A stretch of DNA of 64,000 nucleotides. It comes from Vibrio pelagius. Lineage in GTDB: Bacteria > Pseudomonadota > Gammaproteobacteria > Enterobacterales > Vibrionaceae. Positions 18,156-26,336 of the stretch are shown in pieces; the first letter of the stretch is position 1, and every line of letters begins with the position of its first letter. Made by a program: the position numbers and the translations under genes. The stretch covers positions 868,001 to 932,000 of the forward strand of contig NZ_AP025503.1 of assembly GCF_024347575.1 (NCBI RefSeq), in the 5' to 3' direction. The notes beneath the pieces are model-generated. The model was not told the DNA's origin. It did no database searches and saw only the letters and a program-made list of their open reading frames with translations.

Positions 18156-19073
18156 ATGATTAAGAACAACAACGACATCGGCTTTATTCACGACATCGGC
18201 AGTCTTGATCGACTTCGTCAACAAGCGGTCAATGGTGAAGAGGGCAGTGAACAAGAAGCGCTTAAAGCCGCAGCAAAACAGTTTGAATCCATTTTTACTT
18301 CTATGCTGTTTAAGTCGATGCGCGATGCCAACTCTAGCTTCAAGTCAGACATGCTCAACAGTCAGAATGAACAGTTTTATCGTCAGATGTTGGATGATCA
18401 GATGTCGAGTGAGTTGAGCGCATCGGGTTCATTGGGCTTGGCAGATATGATTGTTGCTCAGCTTAGTGCTGGACAAGGTTCTGACAATCAAGAAACTAAG
18501 GTTCGCCAAGAAGGGTTTGATCCTGCACTTGAGCGCCCTAAATACTCTAAGAAAGTGGATAGAACAGAACGTCCAGAGACAGTGGCAAACGTGGCGGCAC
18601 AGCCTGTTTCGTTCGACTCACCGGAGTCCTTCGTTGCCTCAATGAGTCCGTATGCTGAAAAAGCAGCGCGTGCTCTGGGTGTTGATTCATCACTACTTCT
18701 TGCTCAAGCCGCTCTCGAAACAGGCTGGGGCTCTAAGATGGTGAAAAACTCTTTGGGCAATAGTAATAACCTATTCAACATCAAGGCTGATCGTAGTTGG
18801 AAAGGCGATAAGGTTGCGACTCAAACGCTAGAGTTCCACGGAAAGACAGCGGTAAAAGAGCAAGCTTCATTCCGTTCATACGCTAACTTTGAAGAGAGCT
18901 TTAACGACTACGTGAAGTTCCTAAATGAGAATCCTCGTTACCAAACCGCGCTTCAACATCAAGGCAGCTCAGAGAACTTTATCAAAGGCATTCATAGTGC
19001 TGGATACGCAACTGACCCGAACTACGCCGACAAGGTGTTGAGAGTTAAAGCCAAAATCGATCAGATGAACTGA
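18156..19073 (+). CDS. flgJ: Rod cap and peptidoglycan hydrolase FlgJ
   Basis: Bifunctional rod-assembly protein. The 305-residue protein has the N-terminal rod-cap domain (about 25-105, with AAKQFESIFTSMLFKSMRDAN) and a C-terminal glucosaminidase domain (about 155-305) that opens the cell wall. The likely catalytic Glu is Glu188 in ALETGWGS, followed by NSLGNSNNLFNIKAD. Last gene of flgFGHIJ; a terminator follows within 20 bases. Confidence 0.96.
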   Translation: MIKNNNDIGFIHDIGSLDRLRQQAVNGEEGSEQEALKAAAKQFESIFTSMLFKSMRDANSSFKSDMLNSQNEQFYRQMLDDQMSSELSASGSLGLADMIVAQLSAGQGSDNQETKVRQEGFDPALERPKYSKKVDRTERPETVANVAAQPVSFDSPESFVASMSPYAEKAARALGVDSSLLLAQAALETGWGSKMVKNSLGNSNNLFNIKADRSWKGDKVATQTLEFHGKTAVKEQASFRSYANFEESFNDYVKFLNENPRYQTALQHQGSSENFIKGIHSAGYATDPNYADKVLRVKAKIDQMN

Positions 19074-19089
19074 TCCAATGATTCATAGA

Positions 19090-19121
19090 GAGCTCACCAA
19101 CTGGTGGGCTCTTCTTTTATC
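19090..19121 (+). terminator. Terminator after flgJ
   Basis: Stem GAGCTCACC (19090-19098) / GGTGGGCTC (19103-19111) with one G-T pair and a 4-base loop, then TTCTTTTATC. Confidence 0.82.
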
Positions 19122-19193
19122 TGTTTCTCTTTTCCTATCTATTTATCACCTTTTATCTTCCAACTCTCTTCTTTTAACGCCTTGTAATTAGTT

Positions 19194-19209
19194 TGGCACG
19201 TAAATTGCT
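19194..19209 (+). promoter_or_regulatory. Sigma-54 promoter of flgKL
   Basis: TGGCACGTAAATTGCT is a full consensus match, 57 bases before the flgK ATG. Confidence 0.92.
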
Positions 19210-19266
19210 TTTTAGACGTAAGGTTAATCAGTTTTACTGATTTTATTAGGTTTTTTTGGGGGCATT

Positions 19267-21147
19267 ATGGCGTCAGATCTGTTGAATGTAGGTACACAAA
19301 GTGTGCTTACCGCTCAGAGACAGTTAAACACCACAGGTCATAACATTTCTAACGCGAATACAGAGGGTTATAGCCGACAATCTGTCATCCAAGGTGTTAA
19401 TGATCCGCGCCAATATGGTGGTCAAACCTACGGCATGGGTGTGCATGTGGAAAATGTTCGCCGCTCTTGGGACCAGTTTGCCGTTAATGAGTTAAACCTA
19501 TCGACAACGAATGCCGCTAATAAGAACGACACCCAAAGTAACATCGACATGCTCTCGGGTATGTTGTCTTCGACGGCCTCTAAAAAAATTCCTGAGAACA
19601 TGAACGAGTGGTTCGACTCGATCAAAACGTTATCCGATACGCCAAATGATATCGGTGCGCGTAAAGTGGTACTCGAGAAGGCGGGTATCATTTCTCAAAC
19701 ATTGAATGAATTTCATGAAACGATTCGCCAGCAGTCAGATGTTGCCAATAAAAAATTAGATATGGGTATCGAACGCGTTAACCAACTCGCGATCGAAATT
19801 CGTGACGTTCAACGCTTGATGATGCGCACTCCTGGTCCACACAATGACCTGCGCGACCAGCATGAAAAACTGATCAATGAGCTATCTGGGTACACCAAAG
19901 TAACGGTGACACCCCGTTCGAATGCTGAAGGCTTTAACGTTCACATTGGTAACGGTCATACCTTAGTTTCCGGTAGTGAGGCGAGCCAATTGAAATTGAT
20001 TGATGGATTGCCTGATGCCCATCAACGACGTTTAGCGATTATTGAAGGTAAGGCGATAAAGCCGATTACGAGCGCAGATATTGACGGCAAAATTGGTTCG
20101 ATGTTGGATATGCGTGATGAACACATTCCTGAGGTGATGGATGAGTTAGGCCGTATGGCCACAGCGCTCTCTTATCATGTCAATAAGCTACAAAGCCAAG
20201 GTCTAGACCTTAACGGTAATGTTGGCCGCAATCTATTTACCGATGTGAATTCAGAGCTGGTGGCGAAATCGCGTGTCGTGACGAGCGGTCAGTCGCAAGC
20301 CGATGTTGCGGTGTTCATTGATAACACCAACGCGCTTAAAGGCGGTGAGTACGGCTTAAAGTACGACGGCAGTGATTATGTGGTCACGAAGCCGAGCGGT
20401 GAAACCGTTAAAGTTACCACTGACTCGAGTGGCAGTGCTTTCTATCTAGATGGCATGCGTGTTGAGATTCGTAATCCACCTGAATTGGGTGAAAAGATTC
20501 TATTACGACCAACGCGCAGTTTTGCCGCTCAGATGCAAATCGAAAGCAATGATCCTAAAGATATTGCCGCACAGAGCTATGAAGCCTCGACAACCTTTGC
20601 TCAAGGTGATGCGGAATTTAAGATCCTTGCTGCAGGGCAGTTGCGTGAATTTGAAGTGATTGTCTCGCCACGTGGTGAACAATTTGCGGTCACGGATACT
20701 AAAGGCAACGTATTGATGCAGCCACAGCCGTATCCACCATCTGGTCCAGTGACTGTCATGGGGACGACTTTCGAGTTGACACCTGGCGCTATCGCCAACG
20801 ATAAATTTACCGCCAACCTTGTTCCGTCTGAAGGTGATAACGGTAACCTGCGAAAAATGCAGGATATTCAGACGAACAAGTCACTCGACGAAGGTAAATC
20901 AACGCTGCTGGATACCTACCATAACCTGAATACTAATACAGGGTTGAAGGCGTCGACCGCCAATCGTCTTAGTGAGATTGCAACGTTAGAAAAGCAGTCA
21001 GCGCAAGAGCGAATCGCTTCTATATCTGGGGTGAACCTCGATGAAGAAGCGGCAAATATGATGAAGTTTCAGCAAGCCTACATGGCATCGTCGCGCATTA
21101 TGCAGGCGGCCAATGAAACCTTCGATACCATCTTGGCCTTAAGGTAA
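19267..21147 (+). CDS. flgK: Flagellar hook-associated protein 1 FlgK
   Basis: First hook-filament junction protein (HAP1). The 626-residue protein begins MASDLLNVGTQSVLTAQRQL with GHNISNANTEGYSRQ (about 24-38) and ends with the D0/D1 helices containing GVNLDEEAANMMKFQQAYMASSR, both diagnostic. FlgN is its likely chaperone. A GGGGGC stretch before the ATG is a modest Shine-Dalgarno. flgL follows after 12 bases. Confidence 0.96.
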   Translation: MASDLLNVGTQSVLTAQRQLNTTGHNISNANTEGYSRQSVIQGVNDPRQYGGQTYGMGVHVENVRRSWDQFAVNELNLSTTNAANKNDTQSNIDMLSGMLSSTASKKIPENMNEWFDSIKTLSDTPNDIGARKVVLEKAGIISQTLNEFHETIRQQSDVANKKLDMGIERVNQLAIEIRDVQRLMMRTPGPHNDLRDQHEKLINELSGYTKVTVTPRSNAEGFNVHIGNGHTLVSGSEASQLKLIDGLPDAHQRRLAIIEGKAIKPITSADIDGKIGSMLDMRDEHIPEVMDELGRMATALSYHVNKLQSQGLDLNGNVGRNLFTDVNSELVAKSRVVTSGQSQADVAVFIDNTNALKGGEYGLKYDGSDYVVTKPSGETVKVTTDSSGSAFYLDGMRVEIRNPPELGEKILLRPTRSFAAQMQIESNDPKDIAAQSYEASTTFAQGDAEFKILAAGQLREFEVIVSPRGEQFAVTDTKGNVLMQPQPYPPSGPVTVMGTTFELTPGAIANDKFTANLVPSEGDNGNLRKMQDIQTNKSLDEGKSTLLDTYHNLNTNTGLKASTANRLSEIATLEKQSAQERIASISGVNLDEEAANMMKFQQAYMASSRIMQAANETFDTILALR

Positions 21148-21159
21148 TAGGAGGAAGTC

Positions 21160-22353
21160 ATGTTAACTCGTATCTCCAGTTTCCATAATTACCAGTCGGT
21201 GCAAAACGACCTACGCCGTCAAGAGAACAAGGTTCATCATAACCAAGCGCAATTGGCGTCGGGTAAAAAATTGCAGTCGCCTAGTGATGATCCACTAGCG
21301 ACTCACTACTTGCAGAATATTGGGCAGCAGTCTGAACAACTTAAGCAGTATGTAGATGCTATTACCTTGGTGAGAAACCGTTTAGAGCACCACGAAGTGC
21401 TGATCTCTAACTCTGAAGGTTTTGCCGATGAAGCAAAGCGTACAGTGATGGAGATGATCAACGGTGCATTGTCTCCAGCAGATCGCTTGGCAAAACAACG
21501 TGAACTGCAAGAGATTGCCAATAACTTCCTATATATGGCGAACTCGCAAGATGAGTCGGGCAACTACACTTTTGCTGGAACTAAGCTGAAGAATCAGCCT
21601 TTCTTTCGTGATAACGAAGGTAACGTGATTTACGGCGGTGACGACTATCAACGCAAGATGCGCGTCGCCAGTAGTTTTGAAATGCCAATGAACGATCCAG
21701 GCAGCAAGCTGTTCATGGAGATCGACAACCCGTTTGGTGATTACAAACCTACGTATGAGTTGCAACCTGCCTCTGAACTGCTTTTAGAGCGTGCGACTAA
21801 CAGTGAATTTCAAGACCCTGCAACCTACAAAGTCACATTCGTCGATATGCAGAACGGCAAATACGCATATCAGCTAGAAAAAGATGGCAGTGTGGTAGCG
21901 GCCAAAGATTTTAACCCAACAGAAGGGATTAAATACGAGGGCCTGCACATTGAGCTGCGCGGTCAAATCACTAAGGGTGATTCGATTGTGCTAGAGCCAA
22001 GAGATAGCTTTTCGATATTTGATACCTTTCGTGATGCAGCGGCGTTGGCGGAGGAGTCGGTCTCTAATTCATCTGCAACCGCTCAGCTGCATCGGGCAAC
22101 GGAAGAGTTTCATGCTGCCTTCATCCATTTAACTAAGGCTCGCACAGATGTTGGTGCGCGTTTAAACACATTGGATATTCAAGAGCAGCAACATGAGGAC
22201 TTCAAGTTGTCGCTGGCGAAAGCCAAAAGTAACTTTGAAGATTTGGATTATTCAAAAGCGATCATTGAATTCAATGAGAATTCTCGAGCACTGCAGGCTT
22301 CTCAGCAAGCCTTTGGTAAAACGAAAGATTTGACGCTGTTCAATTACCTCTAA
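21160..22353 (+). CDS. flgL: Flagellar hook-associated protein 3 FlgL
   Basis: Second hook-filament junction protein (HAP3). The 397-residue protein starts MLTRISSFHNYQSVQNDLRR and has the SGKKLQSPSDDPLATHYL flagellin-like D0/D1 motif (about 33-50). The C-terminal helices include VGARLNTLDIQEQQHEDFKL and LDYSKAIIEFNENSRALQASQQAF. An AGGAGG ribosome site precedes the ATG. It ends the flgKL unit; no terminator with a T-run follows immediately. Confidence 0.96.
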   Translation: MLTRISSFHNYQSVQNDLRRQENKVHHNQAQLASGKKLQSPSDDPLATHYLQNIGQQSEQLKQYVDAITLVRNRLEHHEVLISNSEGFADEAKRTVMEMINGALSPADRLAKQRELQEIANNFLYMANSQDESGNYTFAGTKLKNQPFFRDNEGNVIYGGDDYQRKMRVASSFEMPMNDPGSKLFMEIDNPFGDYKPTYELQPASELLLERATNSEFQDPATYKVTFVDMQNGKYAYQLEKDGSVVAAKDFNPTEGIKYEGLHIELRGQITKGDSIVLEPRDSFSIFDTFRDAAALAEESVSNSSATAQLHRATEEFHAAFIHLTKARTDVGARLNTLDIQEQQHEDFKLSLAKAKSNFEDLDYSKAIIEFNENSRALQASQQAFGKTKDLTLFNYL

Positions 22354-22426
22354 CACTTTGTTGTATGAAATGAGCTCTGCTTTATGCCTTATGTGCAATG
22401 CCGTAAGTGCGAGAGGGTTCTAAAAA

Positions 22427-22483
22427 TTGCCGCTTTCTTACCCGTTTTGAAATGTAAGTAACGTAAGCGGCAAAAAGCGGCAA
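22427..22483. repeat. Inverted and tandem AAGCGGCAA motifs upstream of the first flagellin
   Basis: TTGCCGCTT at 22427-22435 is the inverse of AAGCGGCAA, which occurs twice 10 bases apart at 22465-22473 and 22475-22483. The array lies 115-171 bases upstream of the sigma-54-like promoter at 22598, a distance usual for enhancer-binding activators. Without a T-run it is not a terminator. A regulatory role is inference. The 400-base gap between flgL and the first flagellin holds no gene that I can support. Confidence 0.5.
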
Positions 22484-22597
22484 CACACCGGTTAGAGAGA
22501 TTACACAGTCGTAATCTATCGATTGAAAGAACAGTAGTCTTGTTTTTAACTCATTGTTTTTTAATGATATAAATTTATTTTTTGTCAATTTAAAAAT

Positions 22598-22613
22598 TGG
22601 CACACAACTTGTA
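22598..22613 (+). promoter_or_regulatory. Sigma-54-like promoter of first flagellin (-12 GT variant)
   Basis: TGGCACACAACTTGTA has a perfect -24 half (TGGCAC) and correct spacing, but the -12 element is TTGTA instead of TTGCW. It lies 141 bases before the ATG. The principal flagellin flaA of other vibrios is sigma-54 dependent, which supports the call. Confidence 0.7.
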
Positions 22614-22646
22614 TCTATATAAGTCAGAAATGATTTATACAGGTCT

Positions 22647-22667
22647 TAAACCCTAGCTTAGGGTTTA
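22647..22667 (+). promoter_or_regulatory. Perfect hairpin in the first flagellin leader
   Basis: TAAACCCTA (22647-22655) and TAGGGTTTA (22659-22667) form a 9-bp stem with a 3-base loop. If transcription starts about 12 bases after the -12 element it lies roughly 20-45 bases into the leader. It may be an activator site or an RNA stem. Confidence 0.5.
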
Positions 22668-22753
22668 GCAAGTAATATACGGTCAGTGCTTATCCATATG
22701 AGAGTAAAGCTGGCCGCTTCGCAGAAAGCTTGCGAACTCATAAGGAGAGCAAA

Positions 22754-23893
22754 ATGGCAGTGAATGTAAGTACTAACGTTTCCGCAATGACAGCGCAGCG
22801 TTATTTGAATAAAGCGTCTAATGACCTCGCAACCTCGATGGAGCGTTTGTCATCAGGCCATAAGATCAACAGCGCAAAAGATGATGCGGCAGGACTGCAG
22901 ATCTCTAACCGCTTAACGGCACAGTCGCGTGGTCTTGATGTGGCAATGCGAAATGCTAATGATGGTATCTCGATAGCGCAAACGGCTGAAGGTGCAATGA
23001 ATGAGTCTACCAACGTTCTGCAACGTATGCGTGACTTGGCAATTCAATCTTCAAACGGTACTAACACCGCTGCTGAGCGCACAGCACTGAACGAAGAGTC
23101 TATGGCGCTTCAAGACGAACTTAACCGTATTGCGGAAACCACTTCATTTGGTGGTCGTCGACTATTGAACGGTTCGTTTGGTGAGGCTTCTTTCCAGATC
23201 GGCTCGAATTCTGGTGAAGCGATGATTATGGCGTTGACCAGCATCCGTGCGGATGATTTCCGTATGGGTGGTACAACGTTTGATTCAGAAAACGGCAAAG
23301 ACAAGAACTGGGAAGTACCAGCAGACGCTCGTGACCTTAAGCTTGAGTTTGTGACTAAGTCTGGTGAAGAAGTGAAGCTGGAATTGATGACAAAAACAGG
23401 TGACGACATCGAAGAGCTTGCGACATACATCAATGGTCAGTCTGACATGATTAATGCGTCGGTTACCGATGATGGTCGCCTACAAGTGTTTGTTGCTGAA
23501 CCGGATCTACAACAAGGCTCTATGTCTATCTCTGGTGGTTTGGCTTCTGAGTTAGGTCTCAAGAGTGAAGGTCGTCAAACAACGGTACAAGATATTGACC
23601 TAACGTCGGTCGCGGGTTCACAGAACGCAATCAGTATTATCGATTCAGCGCTGACTTATGTTGATTCACAGCGTTCAGATCTGGGTGCGAAGCAAAACCG
23701 TCTAAGCCACAGCATTAACAACTTGGCGAACGTACAAGAAAACGTAGATGCGTCTAACAGCCGCATCAAAGATACCGACTTTGCGAAAGAGACAACGCAA
23801 ATGACGAAATCTCAAATTCTGCAACAAGCAGGTACTTCAATACTTGCTCAAGCAAAACAGTTGCCTAACTCTGCAATGTCACTATTGCAATAG
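22754..23893 (+). CDS. flaA: Flagellin, probably the sigma-54-dependent FlaA type
   Basis: Polar filament subunit of 379 residues made of the D0/D1 helices ([20 protein letters not shown] at the N-terminus, [20 protein letters not shown] at the C-terminus) and a short central domain. I chose ATG 22754 because TAAGGAG lies 7 bases upstream; an in-frame ATG 24 bases earlier lacks a site. It differs from the next two flagellins in the D1 region ([23 protein letters not shown] instead of [12 protein letters not shown]), in its LLQ end and in having a sigma-54-like promoter. That fits FlaA, the flagellin essential for filament formation in V. cholerae; the symbol is by analogy. Confidence 0.85.
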   Translation: MAVNVSTNVSAMTAQRYLNKASNDLATSMERLSSGHKINSAKDDAAGLQISNRLTAQSRGLDVAMRNANDGISIAQTAEGAMNESTNVLQRMRDLAIQSSNGTNTAAERTALNEESMALQDELNRIAETTSFGGRRLLNGSFGEASFQIGSNSGEAMIMALTSIRADDFRMGGTTFDSENGKDKNWEVPADARDLKLEFVTKSGEEVKLELMTKTGDDIEELATYINGQSDMINASVTDDGRLQVFVAEPDLQQGSMSISGGLASELGLKSEGRQTTVQDIDLTSVAGSQNAISIIDSALTYVDSQRSDLGAKQNRLSHSINNLANVQENVDASNSRIKDTDFAKETTQMTKSQILQQAGTSILAQAKQLPNSAMSLLQ

Positions 23894-24419
23894 TTATTGG
23901 TTGACCTTGCTGTTCGTGTCCAGACGTGGGCCATACAGCAAGGAAAACTGGCAAGCATACTTACTATTGAGTGTTTAGCTCTCTCATCTCTCACCTGCTT
24001 TACATTTTTACGGTAAGGATGCAACGGTAAGTCAGAATGTGTTCATTTCTCGATGATCTCCACACAGGCTCTGACCGCCACTTAGCCCCAGTTCTCTCAA
24101 AGGAAAAGGGGCTTTTTCCTTTCTAGCGTTCCTGTTTTTTCCCTTCTAACTTTCCTGCTTTTCAACACGCTCTCTTATTTTATTTCTCAGTTTCATTGTC
24201 AATCCTGGCCTTGCCAAAATTTTCTCTAATCAAAAGTTGCGCAATTATTAAACATCTCTTTTCTTAAATTTGCTCAAAATTCTCCTTTGAAGAGCCTAAT
24301 AATTGAACTCTTCTAATTTTCAAACGTCAACTTTGGAAGTTTGTGGAATAAAAAATCTTTAATAAGTGTTTGTATTTATTGGTTTTGTTAAATTAATTGG
24401 TTTTTTTTGAAGTTTTTTC
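23894..24419 (+). other. Intergenic region between first and second flagellin
   Basis: About 530 bases without a supportable gene. It holds an interrupted inverted repeat CCTTGCTGT (23905-23913) / ACAGCAAGG (23935-23943) with no T-run, a terminator near 24084-24117 and a very AT-rich tract (about 24170-24420) leading into the sigma-28 promoter of the next flagellin. Confidence 0.6.
24084..24122 (+). terminator. Probable terminator after first flagellin
   Basis: AGCCCC (24084-24089) pairs with GGGGCT (24108-24113) and is followed by TTTTT. An alternative 9-bp stem AAAGGAAAA (24099-24107) / TTTTCCTTT (24114-24122) uses the same region. Either could end transcription, about 200 bases after the stop. 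Confidence 0.55.
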
Positions 24420-24446
24420 TAAAGCTCTAGAAATCTAAGCCGTTAT
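24420..24446 (+). promoter_or_regulatory. Sigma-28 promoter of second flagellin
   Basis: TAAA (24420-24423), 15 bases, GCCGTTAT (24439-24446) matches the FliA consensus TAAA-N15-GCCGATAA with one A-to-T change. It lies 81 bases before the ATG. Confidence 0.88.
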
Positions 24447-24472
24447 TAAAAGTAACTTTGAGAGAACTACTT

Positions 24473-24495
24473 GGTTTTCCGAGACGTCGGAAACC
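24473..24495 (+). promoter_or_regulatory. Hairpin in second flagellin leader
   Basis: GGTTTTCCGA (24473-24482) pairs with TCGGAAACC (24487-24495) with one bulged T and a 4-base loop, between the sigma-28 promoter and the start codon. It would sit close to the 5' end of the transcript and could stabilise it. Confidence 0.5.
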
Positions 24496-24527
24496 GCAAC
24501 ACCGGAAAATCAATTGGAGAAATCACC

Positions 24528-25661
24528 ATGGCAGTGAATGTAAATACCAACGTTTCAGCGATGACTGCGCAACGTTACCTAAACAACGCAAACAGCGCTC
24601 AGCAGACCTCTATGGAGCGTCTATCTTCTGGCTCTAAAATCAACAGTGCAAAAGATGACGCAGCAGGTCTACAAATTTCTAACCGTTTGAACGTACAAAG
24701 CCGCGGTCTAGACGTAGCGGTACGTAACGCGAATGACGGTATCTCGATTGCTCAAACCGCTGAAGGTGCAATGAACGAGACGACAAACATCCTGCAACGT
24801 ATGCGTGATCTTTCTCTACAATCGGCGAATGGCTCAAACTCCAAAGCTGAGCGTGTAGCAATTCAAGAAGAAGTAACAGCACTGAACGACGAGCTGAACC
24901 GTATCGCAGAAACGACCTCTTTCGGTGGTAACAAACTTCTGAACGGTACATACGGTACTCAGTCTTTCCAAATCGGCGCAGACAACGGTGAAGCCGTGAT
25001 GCTTGAGTTGAAAGACATGCGTTCAGACAACGACCAAATGGGTGGTCAGAGCTACCAAACTGAGAACGCAAAAGACAAAAACTGGAACGTTCAAGAGGGC
25101 TCTAACGACCTGAAAATGACGTTCACAGATAACTTTGGTCAAGCTCAAGAGATCAACATCAATGCAAAAGCGGGTGATGACATCGAAGAGCTAGCGACTT
25201 ACATCAACGGTCAACAAGACTCTGTGAAAGCGTCTGTAACGGAAGATGGCAAGCTACAAATGTTCGCAGGTAACAACAAAGTAGAAGGCAAGGTAGACTT
25301 CTCTGGTGGTCTTGCGGGTGAGCTTGGTATTCAAGGTGGTAAAGAAGTAACGGTTGATACCATCGACGTAACATCGGTAGGTGGCGCTCAAGAATCAGTA
25401 GCTATCATTGATGCAGCACTAAAATACGTAGATAGCCACCGTGCAGAATTGGGTGCGTTCCAAAACCGCTTCGACCACGCTATCAACAACTTAGATAACA
25501 TCAACGAAAACGTAAATGCATCTAAGAGCCGCATTAAAGACACAGACTTCGCGAAAGAGACGACGCAAATGACTAAGTCGCAAATTCTTTCTCAAGCGTC
25601 TAGCTCGATTCTTGCGCAAGCGAAGCAAGCACCGAACGCAGCACTGAGTCTTCTAGGTTAA
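24528..25661 (+). CDS. Flagellin (sigma-28 class, second of three)
   Basis: Filament subunit of 377 residues: [20 protein letters not shown] at the N-terminus, then [20 protein letters not shown], the [21 protein letters not shown] region, a short central domain and a C-terminal [18 protein letters not shown] ending in SLLG. ATG 24528 has TTGGAG 8 bases upstream; an in-frame extension to 24471 would run through the leader hairpin. It is closer to the third flagellin than to the first, suggesting a more recent duplication. A terminator lies 75 bases after the stop. It belongs to the FlaB/C/D group of vibrios; the letter cannot be fixed from one window. Confidence 0.95.
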   Translation: MAVNVNTNVSAMTAQRYLNNANSAQQTSMERLSSGSKINSAKDDAAGLQISNRLNVQSRGLDVAVRNANDGISIAQTAEGAMNETTNILQRMRDLSLQSANGSNSKAERVAIQEEVTALNDELNRIAETTSFGGNKLLNGTYGTQSFQIGADNGEAVMLELKDMRSDNDQMGGQSYQTENAKDKNWNVQEGSNDLKMTFTDNFGQAQEININAKAGDDIEELATYINGQQDSVKASVTEDGKLQMFAGNNKVEGKVDFSGGLAGELGIQGGKEVTVDTIDVTSVGGAQESVAIIDAALKYVDSHRAELGAFQNRFDHAINNLDNINENVNASKSRIKDTDFAKETTQMTKSQILSQASSSILAQAKQAPNAALSLLG

Positions 25662-25735
25662 TCAAATAAAAGTGGCATTGCATTTGTCAGTGCCTCTTCC
25701 ACAAATTAGCTCGTGGTGAGAGATGAGCGCTAAAC

Positions 25736-25768
25736 AAACCCAGCTTCGGCTGGGTTTTCGCGTTTTTG
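25736..25768 (+). terminator. Terminator after second flagellin
   Basis: AAACCCAGC (25736-25744) / GCTGGGTTT (25749-25757) with a stable TTCG tetraloop, then TCGCGTTTTT. Confidence 0.88.
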
Positions 25769-25818
25769 GTATTTGGTAAAGTGTTTTGGGATATCCAATT
25801 GTGTCGTTGGTGGCGAGA

Positions 25819-25941
25819 GAGATTCCCTATCACGGTCGTCCCTCCCTGTAGGGAATGACGGGGGACGGTCATGATGACTTGGCTAGATGGAGGCTTTTAT
25901 CGTCATCCCAGAACCGAGTAGAACGAGGTATCAGGGATCTC
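25819..25941. repeat. Imperfect inverted-repeat element (dispersed-repeat-like)
   Basis: Two arms of about 42 bases, 25819-25860 and 25901-25941, are imperfect inverted copies. Both begin, read inward, with GAGAT(T)CCCT and end with GGGA(A)TGACG. About 40 bases lie between them. No coding capacity is seen. The structure resembles the small palindromic intergenic repeats found in many copies in Vibrio genomes; that comparison is from general knowledge and was not searched. Confidence 0.65.
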
Positions 25942-26178
25942 GTTCTTGCTCAGGTACAGATAAAGGAAGAGTTCTTTTTCTTTGATAAAAGTTAACGACC
26001 ACCACCTCAATATCAAATGCAGTTAAATATCGACGCTTTCACAGTAAATTAATAAGTAACCATGTGCTTATAAATCCATCAATAGTTGAAACTTTAGCGA
26101 ATATCGCCCGATTAATTGAACTACGATCACATTTTCTCTTGTTATTGAAAATAAAACCAAAAAAATCGATTTTTTTGT

Positions 26179-26205
26179 TAAAGCTTCTAATCAAAGCGCC
26201 GTTAA
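26179..26205 (+). promoter_or_regulatory. Sigma-28 promoter of third flagellin
   Basis: TAAA (26179-26182), 15 bases, GCCGTTAA (26198-26205). It lies 131 bases before the ATG and shares GCT after the TAAA with the promoter at 24420. Confidence 0.88.
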
Positions 26206-26232
26206 AGGGATTGAGAGAAATGAGATGTGCCA

Positions 26233-26315
26233 ATGTGAGGTGAGAGACGCAGCGGTACATCAGACAATATTGATGTGTGCTTTATGTGAGGTGAGAGTCA
26301 CTGGCGTGCATCAGA
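26233..26315 (+). repeat. 32-base direct repeat in third flagellin leader
   Basis: Two imperfect copies, 26233-26264 and 26284-26315, repeat at a 51-base period. Each starts ATGTGAGGTGAGAG and ends CATCAGA. They lie between the sigma-28 promoter and the start codon, so they are in the transcribed leader. The first copy's ACATCA (26257-26262) can also pair with TGATGT (26271-26276). Confidence 0.65.
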
Positions 26316-26336
26316 AATGCCTAAAGGAGATCAACT

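Larger units (their letters stand above)
25662..26178 (+). other. Intergenic region between second and third flagellin
   Basis: About 520 bases with a terminator (25736-25768) and an imperfect inverted-repeat element (25819-25941). From 25942 to 26178 there is AT-rich sequence in which I see nothing definite. No supportable gene. Confidence 0.6.

Noticed and set aside
23905..23943. Inverted repeat after the first flagellin as terminator
   Set aside because: Nine-bp arms with a 21-base loop and no T-run; the hairpin near 24084 is a better terminator.
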